6,606 nucleotides of DNA from Thiobacillus sp. UBA6918 (GTDB taxonomy: Bacteria; Pseudomonadota; Gammaproteobacteria; Burkholderiales; Thiobacillaceae), in assembly GCA_002450925.1 (NCBI GenBank), contig DKAU01000062.1, positions 4,817 to 11,422 on the forward strand, in the 5' to 3' direction. Position 1 is the first letter of the stretch. Each line of letters opens with the position of its first letter. The notes beneath the pieces were generated by a model. It worked only from the letters and a program-made list of their open reading frames with translations. It was not told the origin of the DNA and searched no databases. Below, piece after piece: positions 1-6,090 of this stretch. The translations under genes were made by a program, and so were the position numbers.

Positions 1-151
1 CGAAGACATGCGCATTGGCCAGTTCCATCGCCTGCGCACTGTTGTGTGCGACATGCACAGCCAGTTGGTTTGCGGCCAGTGATTTTGCCAGCACGCGCGC
101 GAAGATTTCGTCGTCTTCAACGATGAGGAGAGGGGAGAGTACCGTGCTCAT
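1..151 (-). CDS. regA: RegA/PrrA/RoxR-type redox response regulator, N-terminal part (cut by window edge)
   Basis: Reading leftward from the ATG at 151-149, the first 50 codons are visible. They begin MSTVLSPLLIVEDDEIFARV, the first beta strand and acidic pocket (E12, D13, D14) of a CheY-like receiver domain. The ATG overlaps the TGA of the upstream kinase gene in a 4-base ATGA, so the two are translationally coupled. The phosphoacceptor aspartate and the C-terminal Fis-type helix-turn-helix expected of RegA lie beyond the window. The family call therefore rests mainly on the partner kinase, which is clearly RegB-like. In that family the phosphorylated regulator controls respiration, carbon and nitrogen fixation and other redox-linked genes. 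That this is a response regulator is near certain; that it is RegA is inferred from context. Confidence 0.85.
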   Translation of the reverse strand, partial: MSTVLSPLLIVEDDEIFARVLAKSLAANQLAVHVAHNSAQAMELANAHVF

Positions 152-1431
152 GCCCGCAGCCCCGGCTGTTCCTGATGGCTCGGCCCACCTTGCAGACTGC
201 GCAGCGGTAGCCATACGGAAACACAGGTGCCGCCTGCTTCACGTTCGGTGAGCGTGACCTGTCCGCCAAGGTTTTCAATCGTGGCGTTGCTGAGGAACAG
301 GCCCAGTCCCAGTCCGCCCTTGGTGGAGCGGCCGGGTTCGGCCATGGCGCGAAGCGCCGGCGCGGGCCCGGGGCCGTTGTCGAGGATGTCGATTCTCAGG
401 TTGTCGTTCTCGAGTTTTCCCTGGATGTGAACCAGCCCGGGCGCGGCATCGGCGGCGTTGTTGAACAGGTTGATGAGGGATTGGTCGAGGTTGGCTGGCG
501 GCAGAATGGATGCGGCGGGCTGGTCGTCCAGCCATTGTGTTTCTGCCTGAACATTGGGGCGCAAGAGCCGCCATTCTTCAGCAAGCTTTTCCATGTAGCG
601 GTTGGCCGGCATGTGTTCGCTGGCAGCCGCGGCTTGGGCCGTGCGCGACAGATCGCGCAGCAGCACGCGGCAGCGTTCGATTTGCGTGCGCATGAGTTCG
701 AGGTCTTCGCGGATCTTTTCATCGGCATCCGCGAGCAGGCTTTCATTCAGCACGGCCAAGGTGCTAAGCGGTGTGCCGAGTTCGTGCGCAGCGCCTGCGG
801 CAGTCAGCGCCACGGCGACCACTTGTTCGTTGCGCAGGTTTTCTTCGCGATAGGAGGCGAGTTGGTGTTCGCGGTCGCGCAGCAGGTTGCGCAATCTCAG
901 CACCATGAACACCACCACGCCGACGCTGACGGCGAAGTTGAACCACATGCCGGAAATGTGCAGGTAGAAAGCCTTTTCCGGCGGCATGCTGAGCGGGATG
1001 TTTATGTAAGCCAGCAGGCTGTAGGCGGCGATCGCAAGCAGCCCCGTGGCCCACGCCATTAACGAGGGCAGCAGCAATGCGGCGAGAACGACGGGCAGAA
1101 GCAGCAGGGAAACGAAAGGGTTGGCCCAGCCGCCCGTGTACAGCAGCAGCACGGAAAGCGCGGTGATGTCGGCCATGAGGTGGACGAACAGTTCTGCCGG
1201 TTTTGCGGGGTCGACCTGTCTGGAACGCCAGAACGTAAAGCTGTTCAATGCTGCCATCAGCAGCAAGGTGGTCGTCATGGGCAGCCATGGCAGTTTTACA
1301 TCAAGGCCAAGATCCGCCCACAGCATGAGCAGCAACACGCCAGACATGAGCGCGCCACGCAGCCAGAAAATCCGATCAAGGGCATCGCGACGGCTTAGGC
1401 CCCAGACAGGGTTGTTGTTAGTGCTTTGCAT
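148..1431 (-). CDS. regB: RegB/PrrB/RoxS-type redox-sensing membrane histidine kinase
   Basis: This 427-residue inner-membrane kinase autophosphorylates in response to the redox state of the respiratory chain and passes the phosphate to RegA, encoded immediately downstream with a 4-base overlap. About six hydrophobic segments are visible (roughly residues 22-39, 50-68, 82-98, 107-123, 128-144, 158-178). The loop motif GGWANPF at 100-106 matches the GGxxNPF ubiquinone-site signature of RegB. The H-box AAGAAHELGTPLSTL places the phosphoacceptor at H216. C254 in IERCRVLLRDL corresponds to the redox-active cysteine of RegB (C265 in Rhodobacter). The ATPase domain has an N-box (N325), G1 (DNGPGP, 351-356) and G2 (GGLGLGL, 372-378). 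An in-frame stop at 1443-1441 makes the ATG at 1431 the furthest possible start. No clear Shine-Dalgarno precedes it, so the leader may be very short. Length and architecture are normal for the family. Confidence 0.93.
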   Translation of the reverse strand: MQSTNNNPVWGLSRRDALDRIFWLRGALMSGVLLLMLWADLGLDVKLPWLPMTTTLLLMAALNSFTFWRSRQVDPAKPAELFVHLMADITALSVLLLYTGGWANPFVSLLLLPVVLAALLLPSLMAWATGLLAIAAYSLLAYINIPLSMPPEKAFYLHISGMWFNFAVSVGVVVFMVLRLRNLLRDREHQLASYREENLRNEQVVAVALTAAGAAHELGTPLSTLAVLNESLLADADEKIREDLELMRTQIERCRVLLRDLSRTAQAAAASEHMPANRYMEKLAEEWRLLRPNVQAETQWLDDQPAASILPPANLDQSLINLFNNAADAAPGLVHIQGKLENDNLRIDILDNGPGPAPALRAMAEPGRSTKGGLGLGLFLSNATIENLGGQVTLTEREAGGTCVSVWLPLRSLQGGPSHQEQPGLRA

Positions 1432-1482
1432 GAAAGGATATTAACCCAGCGAATCCGACAAACAGGCCACACGCACGGCGCT

Positions 1483-1497
1483 GTGGCAATTTGTCGC
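1483..1497 (-). promoter_or_regulatory. Possible RegA/PrrA-type binding site in the divergent promoter region
   Basis: Read on the minus strand the site is GCGACAAATTGCCAC. It keeps the GCGACA left half and much of the right half of the degenerate RegA/RegR box as I remember it (GNGRCRTTNNGNCGC), with about 8 of 11 specified positions matching. It lies in the 120 bp between regB and the divergent outer-membrane gene, centred about 44 bp upstream of the start point predicted from the GATAAT hexamer. That is a normal activator position. The consensus is loose, so chance is a real alternative. Confidence 0.3.
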
Positions 1498-1520
1498 ACA
1501 ACGGCCCCTTTCGACATCGC

Positions 1521-1527
1521 TGATAAT
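1521..1527 (+). promoter_or_regulatory. Candidate -10 element for the outer-membrane protein gene
   Basis: TGATAAT contains the hexamer GATAAT (1522-1527), five of six matches to TATAAT, and would start transcription near 1534, giving a leader of about 18 bases before the ATG at 1552. No good -35 hexamer lies 16-18 bp upstream (CAACGG at 17 bp), which would fit an activator-dependent promoter. Prediction by eye only. Confidence 0.3.
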
Positions 1528-1551
1528 GCCTGCCAATTACAAGGGGGAGTA

Positions 1552-2490
1552 ATGAGAAAAACCATTTCGATTGCATTCGCAGGCTTGTTGTTGGCCGGAA
1601 ATGCTGATGCCAGTTGCGGCGCGGCATTCTGTGCATCAACGAATGACTGGCTGAGCCTCACCCAGGGCGTGACCCAAGGCTGGCGAATCTGGGGGCAGAC
1701 AGAATACATCGACCAGAACCAACTAATGGCAGGCAGCAAAAAGATTTCCCGCGATGAGATCAGCGAAGGACACGTGGAAACCAAGACCATCAACCGCAAT
1801 TTTCTGCTCGGCATGGAATACGGGTTTGCCAACGAATGGAGCGTAGGCGTGGCATTGCCGTATTCCAACCGCGAGCATTCTCATGTTCACGAGTCCGAGG
1901 TGGAGAGTTGGGGGTTCGATGGACTTGGTGATATGCGTGTGAATCTGCGCTACCAACCCAACAACCAGCACGGGAGCGAACTCAAGTGGAGCCTGAATGG
2001 CGGCCTGAAACTACCGACCGGAAAGACGGATGTCCGGAATGCCGACGGCGAAAAAGCCGAGCACAGCGTGCAACCCGGCACCGGTACCACCGACTTGCTT
2101 TTGGGCGGCGGGCTTGCCTATGCCCCGCTCGGCCTGCCGGGCAATCTTTTCGCCAACCTGTCGGCACAACTGCCGCTCTATGAAAAAGACGGTTATCAGC
2201 CTGGCTGGCGAACGACTTTGCAGGCAGGGTGGCAGTACCCCGTTAGTGGGAAGGTGGACTTCCTGCTGCAGGCAAATTTCGCCAAGATCGGGCGGGATCG
2301 GGGCGCCAATGCAGAGTCCGATGAAACCGGCCGCACCGAAGTGTCCATTGTTCCCGGCGTGGCGTATGCCTGGTCGAAAAAACTGATGTTCAATGCCCGG
2401 ATTGAACTGCCTGTATATCACAAAGTAACTGGCGTCCAACTGGCGCATGATTATGCGCTGCTGGGCGGTGTCAGTTTGACTTTGGATTAA
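1552..2490 (+). CDS. Exported protein, probable outer-membrane beta-barrel (Phenol_MetA_deg/transporter-like)
   Basis: I chose the ATG at 1552 because it follows a purine-rich Shine-Dalgarno (AAGGGGGAG, 1541-1549) and begins a clear signal peptide, MRKTISIAFAGLLLAGNADA, with likely cleavage after A20. An in-frame ATG at 1426 would overlap regB and adds no signal-like sequence. The protein is 312 residues. The mature N-terminus starts SCGAAFC, a CX4C pair (C22, C27). The rest alternates polar and hydrophobic residues with aromatics and many glycines, as in outer-membrane strands: GLGDMRVNLRYQ (124-135), GLKLPTGKTD (151-160), QPGTGTTDLLLG (174-185). These resemble the family annotated as 'MetA-pathway of phenol degradation' or simply 'transporter'. 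A loop at 107-113, REHSHVH, has three alternating histidines that could bind a metal. Substrate unknown. It is divergent from regB, suggesting redox-linked control. The barrel call is good; the function is not known. Confidence 0.8.
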   Translation: MRKTISIAFAGLLLAGNADASCGAAFCASTNDWLSLTQGVTQGWRIWGQTEYIDQNQLMAGSKKISRDEISEGHVETKTINRNFLLGMEYGFANEWSVGVALPYSNREHSHVHESEVESWGFDGLGDMRVNLRYQPNNQHGSELKWSLNGGLKLPTGKTDVRNADGEKAEHSVQPGTGTTDLLLGGGLAYAPLGLPGNLFANLSAQLPLYEKDGYQPGWRTTLQAGWQYPVSGKVDFLLQANFAKIGRDRGANAESDETGRTEVSIVPGVAYAWSKKLMFNARIELPVYHKVTGVQLAHDYALLGGVSLTLD

Positions 2491-4463
2491 CCGGACGCAT
2501 CCTTGTCTAGAATGTGCGCCAGTGCGGCGCGAAGTCTGGCCGGACGAACTGGCTTATGGATGACCCGGTACCCGGCCTGCGTTATGAGTTGAAGCGTATC
2601 CGGTGAAGTGTCGCCAGTAAGAACCAGGACAGGCAGATCGGCCCCGAATTTTTCCTGGAATTGTCGGGCCACATCAATGCCATTCTTGTTGTTTTGCAGA
2701 CTGTAATCAGTGATGAGGAAGTCTGGATGTTTGCCGAGCTTTTCGAACTGTTCGAGGACCTCTTCACCGTCGCGCCCCGTGACAATGCTGACACCCCACG
2801 TGCTGAACAATGTTTCCATGGCATTAAGGATAGGGATTTCATCATCCACCAGCGCAGCAAGCTGACCTTGCAGGCTGGCTCCAACTGAAAGAGCGGGGTT
2901 CTCGGCGGGCGCAACTTTCAGGGTTGACCCAAGCGGAACTTCGATGCTGAAGACGGAACCGTGGTTGAGCCGGGAACGGACGCGAATTTGCGACCCGAGC
3001 AGGTTTGCAGTCCGTGACACGATTGCCAGGCCCAGGCCAAGGCCCTTCTCGCGATCGCGGTCCGGGTTGTTGAGCTGCACGTATTCCTCGAAGATGGAAT
3101 CAAGTGCGTTCTGCGGGATGCCGATGCCCGTGTCCCACACCTGGATAAGCATTGCATTGCCGCGTTTGCGGCCGGAAACCAGAATGCGACCACTGTTCGT
3201 ATATCGCAAGGCATTGGAAACGAGGTTGATGAGGACTCGCTCGAGCAGAATCGGGTCACTGTAAAGAATCCAGTTTGAGGGACGCACTTTCAGCCGGATG
3301 CCCTTGGCGGTTGCGGGCCCTTCGAACTGCTGTCCGATGTGGTCGAAAAGCTGGCTGACAGGGAAATGCCGTTTCCTGACCTCGATTGCGCCCGCATCCA
3401 GGCGCGAAACATCCAGCAGTGCATTCAGAAGGCTTTCCAGTGATGAGATTGAACTTGAAATCTGATGTGCAAGCGTACTCAGTTCGGACGTGGTCACCCT
3501 TTGCTTCAAGGCCTCTCCAAAGAGTCCCAGCGCGTGCAGGGGCTGTCGGAGGTCATGGCTGGCGGCAGCAAAGAATCTGGATTTGGTGGTGTTGGCGCGT
3601 TCAGCTTCGTCTTTCTTTGCCGCAAGATCTGCCGTGGCATGAATGATGCGCACATGCATTTCATCCTGATGTGTTTGTAGCGATTCGGCCATTCGGTTGA
3701 TGCCGGATTCCAGCACGCCGAGTTCGGTTGATGTGCCGGGATTGACGCGAATCTGTAGATTGCCGCCTGCAATCCGGTCCACGGCATCGGAGAGGTGTTG
3801 CACCCGGCGCGTGAGGGTGGTCGACAAACGCCACGCCAGAAAAGCAGTCAGCGCAAGGGAAGCAACGATCAGGCTCGCTGCAATTTGCAGTGCCCTGCGC
3901 TTTGAAAGTACAAGGGATTCGGTGCTGACAGCCGATACTGCATAACCGACGACCCTGCTCGTTGACTGTGACGAGACCTCAAAGCCGCTATCCATTTCAG
4001 CATCGGGGAGCAGGATGGGGTACGCTGCAACCCAAAGGGGTTCTTTCTTGACGATCTCTCCTATGGCCGGAAAAGGGATGAGAGCGTCCAGATCCGTTGT
4101 TCCCGAGCAATAGCGCACGGAATCGCGCACATCCTGAACGCAGGCGAATGCAAGATTTTCCTGTGAGCGCTCCTTTTCTACTGTCAACTGCAACAGGTTG
4201 ATGTCGCCGCTGATCAATGGGTACTGGCCTGTTGCAGCCATGTGTCGAGTTGCGCTCAACAGCTCCTGGCTCATGTTGTGCTCTGTCTCGGCAATCTTTT
4301 GCCTGATCAACTGCGAACTCAGCAACCCGGCAGTCAGAAGTGAGGGGACAAGCGCAATGATGAGAATGCGGCTTCGAAGGCTCTGCTGCCAGAAGAAGAT
4401 GCGCAGAACCCTGTAACGATCAGCTAGAGTCTGACAACAACGCCGTGCGAGTTGCCTTATCAT
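2487..4463 (-). CDS. Membrane hybrid sensor histidine kinase with C-terminal receiver domain
   Basis: This is a 658-residue sensor kinase. Domains in order: TM helix about 32-53; an extracytoplasmic sensor region of about 137 residues (54-190) with C108 and C119 as its only cysteines and no fold I recognise; TM helix about 191-212; HAMP about 213-266; a short coiled linker; HisKA with H-box ASHDLRQPLHALGLF (phosphoacceptor H303); HATPase with N417, G1 DTGIGIP (444-450) and G2 GLGLGLAIV (474-482); and a receiver domain about 535-655 with D540/D541, phosphoacceptor D586, T616 and K637. All catalytic residues are present. No Hpt domain is seen. The gene starts 13 bp after the NarL-type regulator stop and is surely its operon partner. 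The start lacks a Shine-Dalgarno, so translation probably depends on the upstream gene. Its stop overlaps the stop of the convergent gene. The signal is unknown. Confidence 0.92.
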   Translation of the reverse strand: MIRQLARRCCQTLADRYRVLRIFFWQQSLRSRILIIALVPSLLTAGLLSSQLIRQKIAETEHNMSQELLSATRHMAATGQYPLISGDINLLQLTVEKERSQENLAFACVQDVRDSVRYCSGTTDLDALIPFPAIGEIVKKEPLWVAAYPILLPDAEMDSGFEVSSQSTSRVVGYAVSAVSTESLVLSKRRALQIAASLIVASLALTAFLAWRLSTTLTRRVQHLSDAVDRIAGGNLQIRVNPGTSTELGVLESGINRMAESLQTHQDEMHVRIIHATADLAAKKDEAERANTTKSRFFAAASHDLRQPLHALGLFGEALKQRVTTSELSTLAHQISSSISSLESLLNALLDVSRLDAGAIEVRKRHFPVSQLFDHIGQQFEGPATAKGIRLKVRPSNWILYSDPILLERVLINLVSNALRYTNSGRILVSGRKRGNAMLIQVWDTGIGIPQNALDSIFEEYVQLNNPDRDREKGLGLGLAIVSRTANLLGSQIRVRSRLNHGSVFSIEVPLGSTLKVAPAENPALSVGASLQGQLAALVDDEIPILNAMETLFSTWGVSIVTGRDGEEVLEQFEKLGKHPDFLITDYSLQNNKNGIDVARQFQEKFGADLPVLVLTGDTSPDTLQLITQAGYRVIHKPVRPARLRAALAHILDKDASG

Positions 4464-4476
4464 GGTTTTGTATGAG

Positions 4477-5124
4477 TCAGGCCGTGGCCATATTCAGGCC
4501 AAGCCTTTGTGCAGCAACGGCTGCTTCAGTACGGTTGGTAACACTCAGGGCACGGAAAATGGCTGCCACGTGGATTTTTACAGTGCCTTCCGACAAGTCC
4601 AGCTCGCGCGCAATCAGCTTGTTGGGTTTGCCCTCGAGCAACAACTTGAGCACTTCGAGTTGCCGTCCCGTAAGCCGGATTCCCTGTTTGGAAAGCGGCA
4701 TCAGGGTCACCGGGTCGTCAGTCTGCTCATCGCCTTCCATGATCTGGGGGACATACACACCACCATTAAGTACCCGCTGGAGCGCTTCGATCATGATGTG
4801 TGATGGGGATGACTTTAGAACGTACCCAAGCGCGCCGGAGGCCAGGGCGTTCCTTGCATCAATGCGTGATTCCGATGCGGTCATGATGACCAAGGGTGTA
4901 TCCGGGAACTGGTTTCTGAATTCCGCAATACCCTCTTGTCCTCCCATGCCGGGCATGTACAAGTCTGCCAGAACCAGGTCGACATCCGGATGGTCGGCCG
5001 CTTCTGCAAACAGCGACGGGTAGTCATGCGCATCGACGATGTCTACAACGTCGTCGAGTTTCATCAACACATGTTTGACCCCTTCACGGAACAGGGGGTG
5101 GTCATCTGCAAGTAATATTTTCAT
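4477..5124 (-). CDS. NarL/FixJ-family response regulator (receiver plus LuxR-type HTH)
   Basis: The protein has 215 residues, the normal length for this family. The receiver domain (1-120) has D8/D9, phosphoacceptor D54 in VLADLYMPGMGG, T82 and K104. A linker is followed by a LuxR/GerE helix-turn-helix at about 150-206: LTGRQLEVLKLLLEGKPNKL, then IARELDLSEGTVKIHVAAIF. It is therefore a phosphorylation-controlled DNA-binding transcription factor, presumably fed by the hybrid kinase encoded 13 bp downstream in the same operon. The ATG at 5124-5122 is the natural start because MKILLADDHP is the canonical family N-terminus; an in-frame TAG lies at 5148-5146. No Shine-Dalgarno is evident. The target genes cannot be read from the protein, but a 7-2-7 palindrome in the upstream gap is a candidate site. 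Confidence 0.93.
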   Translation of the reverse strand: MKILLADDHPLFREGVKHVLMKLDDVVDIVDAHDYPSLFAEAADHPDVDLVLADLYMPGMGGQEGIAEFRNQFPDTPLVIMTASESRIDARNALASGALGYVLKSSPSHIMIEALQRVLNGGVYVPQIMEGDEQTDDPVTLMPLSKQGIRLTGRQLEVLKLLLEGKPNKLIARELDLSEGTVKIHVAAIFRALSVTNRTEAAVAAQRLGLNMATA

Positions 5125-5242
5125 GGGGCCAAAGGATTTTCCGCTCTAGTCTAACCTGCCTTGTTGCCGTCTATAAAGGCCAATGACCTTGTATATCCGG
5201 GCAAAACATGGGATTCCCTCCATGAGTTGCTGCCGGCCGACC
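5125..5242. other. Upstream region of the NarL-type regulator operon, no gene seen
   Basis: This stretch should hold the promoter of the minus-strand regulator/kinase operon. I see AT-rich hexamers (for example TTTATA or TATAGA on the minus strand around 5172-5178) but no -35 at proper spacing, so I do not call a promoter. A short imperfect inverted repeat (CATGG at 5207-5211, CCATG at 5220-5224) is present. A 29-codon plus-strand frame at 5183-5272 is not convincing. Confidence 0.4.
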
Positions 5243-5258
5243 TATAACTTTAGTTATA
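5243..5258. promoter_or_regulatory. Perfect 7-2-7 palindrome, candidate operator for the NarL-type regulator
   Basis: TATAACT, two bases TT, then AGTTATA form a perfect inverted repeat of two heptamers. NarL and NarP dimers are known to bind heptamer inverted repeats with exactly this 2-bp spacing, although their consensus TACYYMT matches here only at the outer TA and the inner C/A-T positions. It lies about 120 bp upstream of the regulator gene and just upstream of the putative RNA that ends at 5389, so it could serve autoregulation, control of that RNA, or both. It could also overlap an AT-rich -10. The palindrome is certain; the operator role is inference. Confidence 0.45.
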
Positions 5259-5261
5259 TAT

Positions 5262-5389
5262 GCAAACCTTAATCATCACCGTAGTATTCGCTCGTGCACT
5301 GACTTTGGTCAGCCGCAAGTTCTCCGCAACGAGGCGACGCTAGCCGTTTCCTCCGGTTTCGCCGGGTGATTTTCACCCGGCTTTTTTTT
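5262..5389 (+). ncRNA. Putative small RNA or attenuated leader ending at a strong terminator
   Basis: No protein gene lies upstream on the plus strand (the upstream gene is divergent), yet a textbook intrinsic terminator closes this stretch, so something non-coding of roughly 100-200 nt is probably transcribed. Within it are a 5-bp hairpin (CTGAC 5299-5303, loop TTTG, GTCAG 5308-5312) and a pyrimidine stretch TTTCCTCC (5347-5354) carrying CCUCC, complementary to the Shine-Dalgarno core. It does not resemble 6S RNA, tmRNA, SRP RNA, RNase P RNA or a riboswitch I know. The 5' end is a guess from the TATATA at 5255-5260, and no -35 is visible. The alternative is an attenuator in the leader of nudF, whose ATG is 138 bp beyond the terminator. 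Confidence 0.4.
5361..5389 (+). terminator. Strong intrinsic (Rho-independent) terminator, plus strand
   Basis: GCCGGGTGA (5361-5369) and TCACCCGGC (5373-5381) form a perfect 9-bp GC-rich stem with loop TTT (or 8 bp with loop ATTTT), followed directly by eight Ts (5382-5389) and, after GTC, six more. It is one-directional: on the minus strand no T-run follows the stem. There is no coding gene for it to end, since the flanking upstream gene is divergent. Confidence 0.93.
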
Positions 5390-5526
5390 GTCTTTTTTCC
5401 CCAAAGCATTCGATCACTTTGTGAGCGTGCCTGTACTGAATACATCAGCGGTATCATTTCGTCAGAACTGAAATATTTGCAGGGGCCCGGACATTCTACG
5501 CCTCTGCCTTCCGGAGAGAAAACAAC
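5390..5526 (+). promoter_or_regulatory. nudF upstream region with weak promoter and ribosome-binding site
   Basis: This 137 bp stretch separates the terminator from nudF and should hold a nudF promoter if terminator read-through is low. TATCAT (5452-5457) matches TATAAT at five of six positions but has no recognisable -35. TTGTGA (5419-5424) is a possible -35 but lacks a partner at 16-18 bp. The ribosome-binding site is CCGGAGAG with GGAG at 5513-5516, 10 bases before the ATG, which supports that start codon. Confidence 0.4.
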
Positions 5527-6087
5527 ATGGACGAAAAATCCGATTTGACCGAAACGGAGCTTCACTCCGAATGGATGTGCCGGGGAAAACTGCTTCACGC
5601 TCGATGTGACACCGTACGTTTGCCCAACGGACATACCTCAACTCGGGAATATATCGTGCACCCGGGTGCAGCAGTCATTTTGCCGGTGTTCGAGAATGGC
5701 GACGTGATGTTGGAGAGGCAGCACCGGTATCCCTGCCGCCGCGATTTTATCGAGGTGCCTGCAGGGAAACTCGACCCGGACGAAACGCCGGAATTCTGCG
5801 CGCAGCGCGAACTGATCGAGGAAACCGGTTATCGCGCGGGAAGGCTCGACTTCATGTTCGAGTTCTATCCTGCAATCGGCTACTGCGACGAAATCATGTA
5901 TTTTTTTCTCGCCCGCGATCTGGAACATGTCGGCCATGAGCGCGACCACGACGAATTCCTGGATATCCTGCGCATTCCCTTTGATGAAGCCATGGACATG
6001 ATTCGGCGCGGCGAAATCTGCGAAACCAAGACCACCACTGCGCTGTTCTGGTGGGACAAGCTCAGAAACGGCGACTGGAACCTGTAA
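5527..6087 (+). CDS. nudF: NUDIX hydrolase, probable ADP-ribose pyrophosphatase
   Basis: This cytoplasmic enzyme of 186 residues should hydrolyse ADP-ribose to AMP and ribose-5-phosphate with Mg2+. The complete NUDIX box runs from G80 to Y102 (GX5EX7REUXEEXGU): G80, E86, R94, E95, E98, E99, G101, with E98/E99 as metal ligands. Family features of bacterial ADP-ribose pyrophosphatases flank it: an N-terminal strand region with RLPNG and TREYIVHPGAAVILPV, FIEVPAGKLDPDE leading into the box, and AIGYCDEIMYFFLARD after it, equivalent to the substrate loop of NudF. Length fits the Bacillus-type NudF (about 185 residues). The ATG at 5527 has a GGAG 10 bases upstream. It is not in an obvious operon: an intrinsic terminator lies upstream and metH converges from the other side with 3 bp between stops. 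Substrate preference cannot be proved from sequence. Confidence 0.9.
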   Translation: MDEKSDLTETELHSEWMCRGKLLHARCDTVRLPNGHTSTREYIVHPGAAVILPVFENGDVMLERQHRYPCRRDFIEVPAGKLDPDETPEFCAQRELIEETGYRAGRLDFMFEFYPAIGYCDEIMYFFLARDLEHVGHERDHDEFLDILRIPFDEAMDMIRRGEICETKTTTALFWWDKLRNGDWNL

Positions 6088-6090
6088 GGC

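Noticed and set aside
427..1062. 211-codon open frame antisense to regB
   Set aside because: Shadow of a GC-rich gene on the other strand; low-complexity composition (His/Gln/Ala rich), no domain and no ribosome-binding site; regB is unambiguous.
1426..1551. N-terminal extension of the outer-membrane protein to an ATG at 1426
   Set aside because: It would put 42 residues before the signal peptide and overlap the regB start; the ATG at 1552 has a Shine-Dalgarno and begins the signal peptide.
2516..2530. GCGCC-AGTGC-GGCGC hairpin just past the barrel gene stop
   Set aside because: Only 5 bp, no T-run, and inside the hybrid kinase coding region; not a convincing terminator.
4445..5023. 192-codon open frame antisense to the NarL-type regulator
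   Set aside because: Composition is Ser/Arg rich with no domain; the opposite strand encodes a complete regulator.
5183..5272. 29-codon plus-strand frame (starts MTLYIRAKHG) with AAAGG upstream
   Set aside because: Very short, weak ribosome-binding site, no recognisable features, and it runs through the palindrome; more likely chance in a regulatory gap.
5269..5634. 121-codon minus-strand frame over the terminator and the nudF start
   Set aside because: It translates the terminator stem and poly-A complement as a lysine/arginine run and overlaps the clear nudF start; no homology recognised.
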